From IMG/VR virus record IMGVR_UViG_3300024307_000004, positions 1 to 48,330 of that record: DNA of 48,330 bases; one strand, given 5' to 3'. The notes below the pieces were generated by a model. The model saw only the letters and a program-made list of their open reading frames with translations. It had not been told where the DNA came from and ran no database searches. The stretch comes from a virus. A program made the position numbers and the translations under genes. Positions within the stretch are counted from its first letter, which is position 1. The number at the start of each line of letters is the position of its first letter. Positions 40,401-47,716 of the stretch are shown here, one piece after another.

Positions 40401-41710
40401 ATGCTCGTCGTGATTGGCAGAAATCGCTGAAGACTGGTGCTCGCACTGGAATGAATCAACTCGATGCAGTTGACACGATTCCGAATCTCGACAAGACAAC
40501 TTACGCATTCAATGTCGCATCTGAGATGTTACGTAAATATCAAGGTCGTGACGCAATCGAACAGGTTAACCGTGTCTGGACTTACTCCATCGGGAAAAAC
40601 CTAGCAGAGCGTGCTGTTCTTGAGAAGAACAAGACGTTCCTCGAAAAGTTTGGTCGTCTCGCAAAAGATGAAGCCACTGGCAAATACAACACAGACATCA
40701 TGGCCAAGAACTTCGTTGATCGAGTTCAAGGCACTTATGGCGGTGCTGGTTTGCCTTCATCTTCTGTTGATGGAATGGCTGCCCCTTGGTTTGCACTTGC
40801 CCGCTGGTCACTTGAGAAATCGAATGTCATCTGGCAAGATGTGATTCAACCTGCATACCGCAAGAACAATCCGCAGTATGGCCCTCTCCTTCGGTATGCT
40901 CTCGGTGCTTACCTCACAGGTGAAGCAATCGACTTGCTCGTGGAAGAAATCAATAGTGGTAAGAAGTCGAACATTCCAACCTATGCCGAATTGCAAGCTG
41001 CTGACGCTGACCCAGAATCCTATGTTGCGAAACTCGTGAACGTGATGCAACTCGGATCATTTGCGGGCATGGCTGGTGATGTTGCGAAAATGGCAATGGA
41101 TGCATATCGTGGCGAGAAACCACAAGGATTCAGTGTTCCTGCTGCGACACTGATTTCTCAAGGAATTGGTGACACTGTTGTGAACTTCTCACGTGCTGTT
41201 CGTGACGGAACTGATCCTCTCGACGCTGCTGGAATCCTCATTCTCGAACTGATGAAGAATCAAGTTCAGACTGCTCGCCTTGTTCTTAATGCAGCTGATA
41301 ACGAGGACGTTGATCGCAAGAATGCACTACGCGATTTGCGCTTGTATAAACAAATGCGTGGCGAGATTCTCCCTTCCGATTTCCAGCGGGCTAATCCTGC
41401 AATGCGTCCTGAAGAGCGTGAATTCAAACGTGCGAAGACTGAAGAGGAAGCTGGAGCTTCACTGCAAAATATCATCGCAAACTTACAGGAGGAATTCAAA
41501 GGCGATCCTCGCGGGTTGAGGAAAGCCCTTGATCGCTTGAAGAAGAACTCATATCAGACGTTCCCGAACTTGGAGCTTGACCCTGCGGGTGCTACAGAGT
41601 ATTATCAATACCTGATCGAATCGCTCGGACCTGTAGAAGCGAAAAAACGCCTGGATGATTATATCAAACAGACGTCTCTCAACAGAGCTAAAACTGCTGC
41701 TATCCCCTAA
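34412..41710 (+). CDS. giant internal virion/ejection polyprotein with HExxH motif (2432 aa)
   Basis: By order and size this is the gp16-like ejection protein expanded to a 'large polyvalent' protein. Visible regions: an Ala/Gly hydrophobic segment (~77-120); a charged coiled region (~300-355); a zincin-type TLVHENLHNDF with His440-Glu-x-x-His444 and a downstream EEFFAIEAS that may supply the third ligand; a region ~1110-1545 whose codon use differs from the rest and which resembles polyvalent-protein-associated domains (AEAQSRWGQ; LLRDYNRLILKAAIDQARKEGATHVMISDAETAMMTEGHD); and helical/hydrophobic regions in the last ~500 residues. It may cleave or pierce the cell envelope during DNA entry. 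No lysozyme or transglycosylase motif is obvious. It is convergent with, and overlaps by 11 bp, the minus-strand ATPase gene. Confidence 0.8.
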   Translation: MPTPLSQDEINEYIRLKGFDPAEADLDMFTGEVKPKQKAQPALSTPEAPAPSKKETFWRSTALSVLPSAASLPVGAAVGMKAAAAAAPLATVPFVGPAIPVVAGLGAGLLAGGLAGAGASQVQQKVLEQSEGGQKFLERAALARETNPITSAVGDVAGSLPLMRVNPKMLGDAAKALTTERAAGAGLLNKLANPAVQEIGISGALGGGMSAYEDIQEGKDVNVGKALVNTVLQGLVSDIRPGVASRIPGLRGTSYTGLPGAEPAAEGFIPNRVATPVEPSPADVAAIANERAGLEIKLKGVEDSLKSVVDEAKREQIQREAKIALAELELKNRELAAREQALREKVTFEASPENVEWAKQMAAAKGADEFVAEPTGVLDATSGKTYGALSVSPEGKRSIRASTTAAEESAKGEISTTLPEGLIRDQEGTAIGPRASTLVHENLHNDFLNMIQSDRAAQRKMGTQILDAVDKSPEFAEWKSKQTAENLSRMPDPREEFFAIEASKQFLRDPENKGRTWRGERAALKNLQTGKGGLQDAVQIGLMKFRYDRGLNANLTNVAKAAGAKASLASDVRSEIERREKNPEMEQMEFRKTAQEGSPLSKYLRDTEELPPNTFLPKKGQMEMRLSQPAREAKLGPSESLFFTTEDSPLKKKFFEKYPLLKEINPNGWPKKYLSELYGVDRRRINDFEKAREQTTGKPVDWKEVIDGNLYDPKRYPKMERVEGKVQAVRDEEGEQVMRDRPTKEVLSDFTPGVQRVIRQGVNRAVEPLPSAKAGIRFAMLRALENPDNSQYGGDKDYRKLLESRVAREISQSGIDVEGKNTTDKNLFMTAARTAQRLMRADFMLMRAKKEAARREAGIEDEMVPIVAGKVRDVAVIDDIKKQLQENYRKFDSDQIDDDTYETTLTSLETKLKDAGLSRDEILDIVSDAETPAEVVAVKPSATPAKKTNTVAQTRETVKELLAKGIIDKDEAAQLNRELAGMKDSDTVNLPELIADIRRGGADEVKYQPDEDRYSLPAQRQTLTDEKDIFVTDVQKQFESGRPYGLQTSKDGKFASSDILAKLRNTPKVEQELLGKDFTDWLTVRSRVSPEEVKEWLDKNGPKVEVHNYGMEGKVSEAKKEYDRMTHEWADRNLTPDAREDMRHYEMAHKRQNNDLVNTFAKILTERYKLNLDDVHKYLALEDKVKSERAKQKNELRATSAYDTVSAFDTNQPMPEWTASKSRKNVQRVDVVVPESKATTSKISYEDYLRQTARVDNEYSRNAYEQQVTGNKRLDTKQLWQPDNLHENLPNTLGWAMIQYKDGPKELAGMEWQNADKRVLVTKRLPSDTDSTLPYRVTEIWKKSGNPKGHGYAETLADIKEHLGEIDNSGEWKLIKDTEPKKIAVIAEAQSRWGQKARKQKADIDKLQIVDKGDYWETNDPSGAKVRLDKSDFPTKESVVKWSLPNRNTLDHPLLRDYNRLILKAAIDQARKEGATHVMISDAETAMMTEGHDAHTQASDTVGNYGTRGEAEYKAQQLKQEGKSAKVTEGDDATWYVETISQEPGMRLNYDTILPKIAEDLTGTEGTRVSLGEHKNAFDNRHMSGGTELVDRNLPGDAPVKPRDNLIFRNPDGTPKTDVSGLLYDISVPASRRESGEKFTFGGRRFSTPSSRETLSPRATEEDRMKKGFIEAFAPQFDKVPDKQVSEAMKNMDTQRSMYLGAWHYAPIKEFQSKFKHMPEDRLNVIYDRVLETYRKGKKDLITEGLTSQEIKAANFLNDNVYRAVRGKQKEIGMKVETREGLRREAKLSPWYVPEMLNDKALQAFTKGDQSATAQRYIDMWADHVVDQSAGTVTKKEALEEIRNYVAAIGEGGRRGTEFGALRKAAGYGLPKELRERNLLRVTQRYSRRAAQDVARFQHLELPEYIRNKLALPDPDTGVVHTQDSILHIEDVRQAMKFVNNSFEIYHNPRVASFARLVTNGILGPLTGIRDFMSIPVNALPYVKATDIGTIFTSLLDARRDWQKSLKTGARTGMNQLDAVDTIPNLDKTTYAFNVASEMLRKYQGRDAIEQVNRVWTYSIGKNLAERAVLEKNKTFLEKFGRLAKDEATGKYNTDIMAKNFVDRVQGTYGGAGLPSSSVDGMAAPWFALARWSLEKSNVIWQDVIQPAYRKNNPQYGPLLRYALGAYLTGEAIDLLVEEINSGKKSNIPTYAELQAADADPESYVAKLVNVMQLGSFAGMAGDVAKMAMDAYRGEKPQGFSVPAATLISQGIGDTVVNFSRAVRDGTDPLDAAGILILELMKNQVQTARLVLNAADNEDVDRKNALRDLRLYKQMRGEILPSDFQRANPAMRPEEREFKRAKTEEEAGASLQNIIANLQEEFKGDPRGLRKALDRLKKNSYQTFPNLELDPAGATEYYQYLIESLGPVEAKKRLDDYIKQTSLNRAKTAAIP

Positions 41711-43307
41711 CTAGCTGGATTGATCTGACTCCTTTAACAGTTCCATCTAAAATAAGAGCACGGAGTTTCTGAAGTTCTTGTGTGGGAGTGTTTCTCTCCA
41801 CAAGAACTTTTCCGTTTCTACCCCACCGAATTCCTTTGTCGAGTGAAGGATGAACTACGCCACGAGCTTCTGCGAACTTCAGATCTGAGGCGATGTCGAG
41901 TTCATCGCTTGCTGCACGATCTGGAGGAAGTCGATAGTATTGAACGTTGTCTTCTGTCGATGCGACAAGTTTTCCTGTCGTGATCATATACTGCACAATC
42001 TCTTGCAAGTCAGCAGTCTTCGCATCAGTATAGAATGTCTCAAGGAGTTCCTTGAATGACACAGGTTCATTAGCCCGCAGCGTCAAGAACCGCACGATGC
42101 TCCGCGCAATGTTTGCAAATGGATTCTTCGATCCGACTTGTAATGCCAAGTGCATATATTTCTCAGTCTCTTCGAGAAATTCAAGAGCGCGGATACAAGT
42201 TTCAAGTGGAATCACCATTGAGGTAGATTCAGCAAAGTGCATTGCCATGCTCAACTTCACAACGTGAACACGCTTGCGTCCATAGTATGATTCGAGCTTC
42301 GGGTCTTTGTTGACTCGTGACTGAGCGTGGATGTTCTCATACCAGAACTTCATGTATTCTTCAGCTTCTGGCGACAGTTTTACTTCTCCATAAAGAGTTG
42401 AGAGTTTCCGCATCCATGACAAGATTTGAGCTTTTGCCATGATCTGTTCCAGAGACATCTCGGAGATATTCCACTTTTGAAACCGATTCGCAAACGCAAA
42501 AACGAACACACTGCGGGCTGACATACCACCATTGATGATTGCATCATCGAATGCTTCTTCCATGTAATCTGGAGTAGTGCCCGCAAGAAAGTTCACACAG
42601 CACTTTGTGATCATGTCTTTGCCCATGTTCTTCGTGCGATACTCGTAACGATCCTTGCAGTCGTAACCTTCGAGCAAAAAATTCACGATGTTCTCTGTGT
42701 TTTTCTTGAGCAAGTTCGACAACTCTGTGCTCATCATCGCAATTGTATTGTGCGTGTATAGCCCTCTCTTCGCTACACCTTCACGAATAGTCTCGAAGGA
42801 AACCATGCGAGTCGAACGAGCAATGTCATGAATCAACTGTTCGTATGTAGTGCAATCAGCACCCGACGGAAACAGTTGCAAATGATTGTCGTCCTCTGCC
42901 TGTTGTTCGCGCTTTGCTGAACCATTTGGCACAAGCATATTGCTGTGAACATCTTGCACGTGATTCGCATTCAAAGAACTACCAAGCAAGTCAGGAGGAA
43001 CGATTCGTTTGAAGATACTATCTGCATCAAATGGACCCTTGTCCTTGAGTTTATGCCATTCGAGAAACTGCTTCACTGGCGTGATTGTGATACTCTTTCC
43101 AATGCCGGGACCAGCAACAAGGAACACGTAGAGATTAGGATACAAAGGACGTTCTGAACTGCCCCACCAGACTCGTCTTTGTAACGATGCCGAAATCATC
43201 CAATAGAATGACCAGTCAATGAAAGCATCTGGTGCTTCGATTGACTTCAGATAGAAACGCCAACGGTCGAGGTTGGTCACTTCTGTGGGTGCTATGACGG
43301 TTGACAT
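41700..43307 (-). CDS. P-loop replicative helicase-type ATPase (DUF3987-like, 535 aa)
   Basis: The Walker A AGPGIGKS lies near residues 69-76, preceded by a helical N-terminal region (FYWMISASLQRRVWWG), and the following sequence has the layout of DUF3987-type phage ATPases. These are usually found with replication genes and are thought to act as helicase or primase-helicase partners. A C-terminal winged-helix-like part (ANEPVSFKELLETFYTDAKTADLQEIVQYMITTGKL) could bind DNA. It is the last gene of the right leftward block; its start overlaps the upstream stop (TAATG). Confidence 0.7.
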   Translation of the reverse strand: MSTVIAPTEVTNLDRWRFYLKSIEAPDAFIDWSFYWMISASLQRRVWWGSSERPLYPNLYVFLVAGPGIGKSITITPVKQFLEWHKLKDKGPFDADSIFKRIVPPDLLGSSLNANHVQDVHSNMLVPNGSAKREQQAEDDNHLQLFPSGADCTTYEQLIHDIARSTRMVSFETIREGVAKRGLYTHNTIAMMSTELSNLLKKNTENIVNFLLEGYDCKDRYEYRTKNMGKDMITKCCVNFLAGTTPDYMEEAFDDAIINGGMSARSVFVFAFANRFQKWNISEMSLEQIMAKAQILSWMRKLSTLYGEVKLSPEAEEYMKFWYENIHAQSRVNKDPKLESYYGRKRVHVVKLSMAMHFAESTSMVIPLETCIRALEFLEETEKYMHLALQVGSKNPFANIARSIVRFLTLRANEPVSFKELLETFYTDAKTADLQEIVQYMITTGKLVASTEDNVQYYRLPPDRAASDELDIASDLKFAEARGVVHPSLDKGIRWGRNGKVLVERNTPTQELQKLRALILDGTVKGVRSIQLVRG

Positions 43308-43534
43308 TATCGTTTAGATAGAAATGCCCGAATCAAATTCAATGCACAGGACTCCTTTGCCATGCGAATTCTCTCACTTAAAGGCAGCTTATAGCCTCCA
43401 AGAGAAAGCTCTATCTGAGCAATTAGGGTCTCTTTTTCTATTGTGGTAGAAGCCCTTACGAGCATCACAGGTTTAGGACACTCAAGATCTTTACTCAAAT
43501 CAAAATCCTCAAATTTAATCGTAATTTCATTCAT
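43307..43534 (-). CDS. small hypothetical protein (75 aa)
   Basis: The N-terminal part is acidic and beta-like (NEITIKFEDFDLSKDLE) and the C-terminal half is a basic helix (LSERIRMAKESCALNLIRAFLSKR). It overlaps the polymerase stop by ATGA and the ATPase start by one base, so it belongs to the replication operon. No family is recognised; it is of the size of a helicase/polymerase accessory factor, but this is a guess. Confidence 0.65.
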   Translation of the reverse strand: MNEITIKFEDFDLSKDLECPKPVMLVRASTTIEKETLIAQIELSLGGYKLPLSERIRMAKESCALNLIRAFLSKR

Positions 43535-44556
43535 AGCTTTATCTCCTTCAAACCCTCTGGATTCTTCTTCTCATGCCAAGGTGCCCAATTCTTACCGATT
43601 GAAGCCTCACTTCGCATTCTAAATTTCTCGCCCCGTGGGGCAGTCATTTCGATCTCGATGAACTCTTTCATCTTCTTCGCGACTACTTCAATCGTTTCTG
43701 TAGGAGCTTGAACCAGATACGAGTCATGGCAGTTATTGAGTATGACCGCGCTAGGACAAGTAGTTTCGATCCATCGTTGCATCTCCACAACAGCAAGGTT
43801 AGTAATGCAACCAACAGTGGATTGGGGTATGAACGCATAGGCTTCTTTTGGGTCAGTGACTAGTGAACAGAACTTTCGTGGATAACCAAACAAATTGCGG
43901 AGTTCTCCTTTCTGTTCGAGTGTGTTCATCACAACTCGATGGAAGATGTGGAGTTCTGGAAAAGCTACGTCACGATATGTTGAGAGGAATTTGTCAGCTT
44001 CTGCACGTGTGATAACTACTTTGCCCTCTGATTTTTCGAGGAGGTTTTGTTGGAATGTGTTGCCCATGATCCCGTAATTTCCAGAATGACAAGTCTGCTT
44101 GTAGAAGTAATAATACCTCGTCGAAGTGTGTGGAGAGTTATCCGATGCTGCGACAGCTTTCACAAAGGCTGTCCAATTAGGGTGATTCTTTAACTCAGCA
44201 ATTTTTATGCTAGAGAATTCCTTCACCATTGGGAACTCTTTCATCCAGTGTTCTGGAAAGAACACACCAATGTAGACATGTGGTTTGATGCTGTTCAAGA
44301 ACAAATCACGAAACCTGCCGGGAGGACAGAGGTAAGCAACAATCAAGGCTTCTGCGCCCGCTTGGTCCACTTGGCAGAAGGATGTTCCCTCGTCTGCAAT
44401 AAACAACTTGCGCAAAGACTTCTCAATGTTCTGTGCGTTGCCGCCATACTCGGGGCCGTAAGCGGAAACTTGTTTCTTGCCCTTAGCGAAGAGCTTACCA
44501 CTTCCGAGACGGAAGGTGTTGGTGCGAGCAAGACGGAAGCAACTCGTGTATCTCAT
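43531..44556 (-). CDS. DNA polymerase family A, palm/fingers half (split gene)
   Basis: This is the catalytic part of a Pol I-type replicase. In its 341 residues, it begins with RYTSCFRLARTNTFRLGSGKLF, the start of the palm, equivalent to the TGRLSS region. Motif A is CQVDQAGAEA (Asp64), the fingers O-helix region is YKQTCHSGNYGIMG (~152-165), and motif C is NNCHDSYLV (His277-Asp278-Ser279). Motif C is HDS where most Pol I enzymes have HDE. The exonuclease and thumb are in the separate gene at 45243-46796, with two small genes between. The ATG at 44556 overlaps the upstream stop as TGATG. Confidence 0.92.
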   Translation of the reverse strand: MRYTSCFRLARTNTFRLGSGKLFAKGKKQVSAYGPEYGGNAQNIEKSLRKLFIADEGTSFCQVDQAGAEALIVAYLCPPGRFRDLFLNSIKPHVYIGVFFPEHWMKEFPMVKEFSSIKIAELKNHPNWTAFVKAVAASDNSPHTSTRYYYFYKQTCHSGNYGIMGNTFQQNLLEKSEGKVVITRAEADKFLSTYRDVAFPELHIFHRVVMNTLEQKGELRNLFGYPRKFCSLVTDPKEAYAFIPQSTVGCITNLAVVEMQRWIETTCPSAVILNNCHDSYLVQAPTETIEVVAKKMKEFIEIEMTAPRGEKFRMRSEASIGKNWAPWHEKKNPEGLKEIKL

Positions 44557-44981
44557 CACAAAGCCCTCATCCTATAATCGACTTGATAGTCAGTCACATG
44601 CCTTGATACGAACGCAACAATCTCAGCATAACACTTTGGTGCTCGTGACTTCAATGGGCCAGACCACGTGGATGTTCCAATCGTTGGATCACACACGACA
44701 TTCACTGGTTTCATCCTCTCAATCTTCTGTCGAATATCTCCTTCGTATGCTCTATTCAAATGGTCCTTAAGAACTTCGAGATACAATCTGTCGTCCCAGA
44801 AAGAGATCTCATCCATGCAAGGTTTGATCTTGACAGGAACTCGAAAGACGTTCGGAAACATGACGTAAGGAGCCGCTTCGCCACGAATTTCTGCGGGCTT
44901 CAAAGAGTCTCCAAAGATGAAGAGTGTCGAAGTGTTCGACTTGACGTAGTTAGGAGTGAGTTCTGGAGGGATGTTAAACAT
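44556..44981 (-). CDS. insert gene between polymerase halves: [14 protein letters not shown] family (141 aa)
   Basis: The sequence [38 protein letters not shown]...[19 protein letters not shown]...[28 protein letters not shown] follows a phage/bacterial family of unknown function. Its members have FGDN near the start, a central GIPTK-like segment and a final GLGTG...RAP..(F/Y)..I. Here the final part reads [16 protein letters not shown]. The start MFNIPPEL at 44981 overlaps the previous stop by 8 bp; an upstream start at 45098 would overlap much more. It is inserted between the two polymerase halves together with the SEC-C protein gene. Confidence 0.65.
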   Translation of the reverse strand: MFNIPPELTPNYVKSNTSTLFIFGDSLKPAEIRGEAAPYVMFPNVFRVPVKIKPCMDEISFWDDRLYLEVLKDHLNRAYEGDIRQKIERMKPVNVVCDPTIGTSTWSGPLKSRAPKCYAEIVAFVSRHVTDYQVDYRMRAL

Positions 44982-45246
44982 AACAGCATCTCTTGTATTT
45001 CTTTCCACTTCCGCAAGGGCAGGGATCATTACGTCCAACCTTAGGAGGAGCAATGTAAGGCTTTGTTTCTGCTTTATGTCGGTATCCTTTAGTCCCAATT
45101 CTGTGGATTTCTTTCAGAGCTTGGTGCATTCTAGGATCATTCTTCCATGATTCCTCATTGAACCAAAGTCCACAGTTATCACAATATTTCTCTTTGAGTT
45201 GTGTCTCTAAGATAGTAGGTTTAATACAATGACAGCTATCACTCAT
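44974..45246 (-). CDS. SEC-C zinc-motif protein inserted between polymerase halves (90 aa)
   Basis: The C-terminus [18 protein letters not shown] is a textbook SEC-C motif, the zinc-binding tail known from SecA and many small proteins. The N-terminus has a second cysteine group (CHC...YCDNCG) like a zinc ribbon. The ATG at 45246 overlaps the stop of the polymerase exonuclease half (ATGA), with GGAGA upstream in that gene's end. This gene therefore starts exactly where the polymerase breaks. Its role is unknown; a nucleic-acid or protein-binding adaptor is plausible. Confidence 0.82.
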   Translation of the reverse strand: MSDSCHCIKPTILETQLKEKYCDNCGLWFNEESWKNDPRMHQALKEIHRIGTKGYRHKAETKPYIAPPKVGRNDPCPCGSGKKYKRCCYV

Positions 45247-46796
45247 AAATATGATTTCTCCGGCCAACTGTTGATGTTTCCAAGGAAAGACGTTTCTTTT
45301 CGCACCCCTGCAAATTTCAATCGAAGATCGATAACAGGATTCTCCACACCAGATTTCGCGAGTGCAAGTTTCATCTTCAGCATCGCACCTGCGTCACAAG
45401 CTGGCTCGCCAGAATCAGTCTTATATGGGACTTTGTATCCGAGCATCGTGTAGAAATATCTTGCTGCTTGCTTGTTCGATGACAACAGACTCGCATCACT
45501 CTTGCCCTTCAACAAATCGAAGACTTCCTCGCCCACGAGAATGCGAACCATTCGTTGCAATTGCATCATGTATCGGTCATTCTCTGACACGATCTCTCGC
45601 AAACGAACTTCATCCATCTTGATACCCTTGAGGGTAGCGACAAGGTAAGGATAAATCATCGATTGAGCTTGCTCGATTGAGGCTTTCAGTCCTGCATCTT
45701 TGTCACACTCATTATCAAATGCCTTCTTCAAATCTCGCATTGCATAAACGTCCTTCGCGTTATACAACCAGAGTTGACGTTCTTGATCTGTGTTGTGCGG
45801 ATTGAATACACCTTCATCTTTGTGATAAGGCTCATCTGTCCAGAGTGACAAACAATGACCGAGAGACTTTTCAGCTTCTGGATAGCAACGATTGTGCGAA
45901 ATCATCGTATCGTATAGATTCTTGCCGAATGGAATACGATAGTGATGCGCTAATACGAGCCAATCGAATCCGTGTCCGTTATGTGATACGGTAAGGTTGT
46001 CTCGCATTGCAATGGATAATACGCGCAAGATGCGTGACGCCTCCACTTCTCCGTAACCGAGTGTGTAATCATACCTTCTAAATGGAAATACATATACTGG
46101 ACCCTCTTCAAAGCAGAAGCCAATGCAAGTGAGCGTTCTGTCAAAGGTAGTTTCGATGTCCAGATAGAACGTATCCCCCTTTTTACTTTGTAAGACCTCC
46201 ACAAGTCTGCTCGCAGGCGGATAGAGCACAGGAGCAGGTCGAACGCTTCGATGCAATCCTTGCTTGAGTATTCTGCCAACTTTTCGGATGTCACATCCCA
46301 ACCAGAATTTGTAGTTTTGTCGTCGTGTCGATCCCTTGTGGCCTTTAGCCTCATCATCGTCGGGTGCCTCAGAATCTTCACGAGGTCCACTGTGGTGTGG
46401 ATTGAGTCGAGCTTCATAGTTTTGTAAATCGTAACAATCTTGAGGAAAGAAAGAGGAGATATAGATGATGTCTTCGCCCGCGTTCGATTTGATATGTGGC
46501 GATCCGCGCTGCTCCGAAAGGCTGTGCTGCGGGCTAAACCATTTCTGCTGCGCTGCCTGACCTAGACACAGAACAACTTTCGTTCCCGGTAGAAGTGGAG
46601 TCTCCACATCCATTGTCCGTATGTCACACTGATAACGATTCAACCCAATACCACGAAGTGCCGTATCACAAAACCACGTTCCAGCATTACCGGATAAGAG
46701 TTGTTTGAAATCGAATCTCGAAGGGTTCGAGAGGATGATTGTCAGACCTTTATATCCTAGCTTTGGAGGATGGTGAAATGATTTTGGAGTAGGCAC
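45243..46796 (-). CDS. DNA polymerase family A, N-terminal/3'-5' exonuclease half (split gene)
   Basis: In its 517 residues the DnaQ-like proofreading exonuclease is clear: Exo I YLDIETT (Asp213, Glu215), Exo II NGHGFDW (~273-279), LYDTM (Asp296) and Exo [12 protein letters not shown] (345-353). Residues ~16-130 ([13 protein letters not shown]...[14 protein letters not shown]) recall the uracil-DNA-glycosylase-like fold fused to some phage polymerases; this is tentative. Thumb-type sequence follows to [20 protein letters not shown], where the frame stops just before the palm. The palm is encoded at 43531-44556. The start seems to be GTG at 46796. Confidence 0.88.
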   Translation of the reverse strand: MPTPKSFHHPPKLGYKGLTIILSNPSRFDFKQLLSGNAGTWFCDTALRGIGLNRYQCDIRTMDVETPLLPGTKVVLCLGQAAQQKWFSPQHSLSEQRGSPHIKSNAGEDIIYISSFFPQDCYDLQNYEARLNPHHSGPREDSEAPDDDEAKGHKGSTRRQNYKFWLGCDIRKVGRILKQGLHRSVRPAPVLYPPASRLVEVLQSKKGDTFYLDIETTFDRTLTCIGFCFEEGPVYVFPFRRYDYTLGYGEVEASRILRVLSIAMRDNLTVSHNGHGFDWLVLAHHYRIPFGKNLYDTMISHNRCYPEAEKSLGHCLSLWTDEPYHKDEGVFNPHNTDQERQLWLYNAKDVYAMRDLKKAFDNECDKDAGLKASIEQAQSMIYPYLVATLKGIKMDEVRLREIVSENDRYMMQLQRMVRILVGEEVFDLLKGKSDASLLSSNKQAARYFYTMLGYKVPYKTDSGEPACDAGAMLKMKLALAKSGVENPVIDLRLKFAGVRKETSFLGNINSWPEKSYL

Positions 46797-46820
46797 TTCG
46801 TGGATTGGATTGGAGAAGAG

Positions 46821-47003
46821 TTACTTGATCGACTCGATGGAAACCTTACCTTGTTTGAGGAGTTCCATTTTGTATTCGTGTGAAAGCTTAGCTGATTGAA
46901 AGCAACAAACAAGTAAGCCCAGCAAGAGCAAAACAAAACCTGTGAAAAGGAACACTGGAATGTGTTCAGTCACAATCTCACAAAATTCACGTAGTAGTTT
47001 CAT
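46821..47003 (-). CDS. small membrane protein (60 aa)
   Basis: A single membrane segment (VFLFTGFVLLLLGLLVCCF, about residues 17-35) separates a short N-terminal part from a charged C-terminal helix (HEYKMELLKQGKVSIESIK). It sits between the SSB-like and polymerase genes. The leader contains a 7-bp hairpin GTCCCGA/TCGGGAC (47016-47044). It could be a holin-like or membrane-anchoring replication protein; no family is recognised. Confidence 0.6.
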   Translation of the reverse strand: MKLLREFCEIVTEHIPVFLFTGFVLLLLGLLVCCFQSAKLSHEYKMELLKQGKVSIESIK

Positions 47004-47069
47004 ATCTCAGAGAGTGTCCCGATCTCACACCGACTGCTCGGGACCACACAGTTCACTTCATCTCACTCC

Positions 47070-47648
47070 TTACATCACCTCATTACGAGGCGGAAGCTGC
47101 ACACTGGAAGCTTCAAGCAACTGAATGAGGACACAGTTGTATCCCTTCACTTCAGTTCCATCTTCCATGCGAATAGGTTCAGCTTCCTGTGGAGTCTTAC
47201 CAGCAGCAATCTCTGCATCGGTAAGATCCTTGCGCTGAACATACTCTTCTGCACCACAGATTGCATTGGCAACCTTGCCCTCAAATGCTTTCGCATAAGG
47301 TTCGAGGTCGTCAACATCAACACCGGGTTCGATACCGAACATCACCTGCGTATTAAACAGGCGCTCGTTCTTCTTGGCATCGGCCGGGTCAGTGTGGCAC
47401 ACAAGATAGTTTGGCTTCAACTCGATTCCAGCAATCGCAGTGGGCTTGCCATTGATCTCGATGGAGTCAGGGCGTGCAATCTCCCAGACCATCTTGATCA
47501 TCGGCTTACCACTGGTCTTGCTGACTTCGGCAGTAGACTTCTTACAACGGACAATGTAGTTGTCCTTCGGAAGACGCTGACTGCGGGTCAAGTTGCTGAC
47601 CTGTGCGTTACCTTCGGCGGTTTGTGTGGGTTTTAGTATGGTGCTCAT
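47070..47648 (-). CDS. SSB-like/DUF669-type recombination-associated protein (192 aa)
   Basis: The N-terminal half reads like an OB-fold of phage single-strand-binding proteins (NYIVRCKKSTAEVSKTSGKPMIKMVWEIARPDSIEINGKP). Residues ~120-165 are acidic and ALT/Glu-rich (VQRKDLTDAEIAAGKTPQEAEPIRMEDG). It is next to the Sak4-like ATPase, the usual neighbour of such proteins. It would protect single-stranded DNA during replication or recombination. The similarity is by pattern and context, not a certain family match. Confidence 0.55.
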   Translation of the reverse strand: MSTILKPTQTAEGNAQVSNLTRSQRLPKDNYIVRCKKSTAEVSKTSGKPMIKMVWEIARPDSIEINGKPTAIAGIELKPNYLVCHTDPADAKKNERLFNTQVMFGIEPGVDVDDLEPYAKAFEGKVANAICGAEEYVQRKDLTDAEIAAGKTPQEAEPIRMEDGTEVKGYNCVLIQLLEASSVQLPPRNEVM

Positions 47649-47716
47649 TTTGTTTTGTTTTTGTTTCTGTTTCTGACATTAGCGGAAGGTCGCCACCCAT
47701 TAACCTCAACGTGAGG

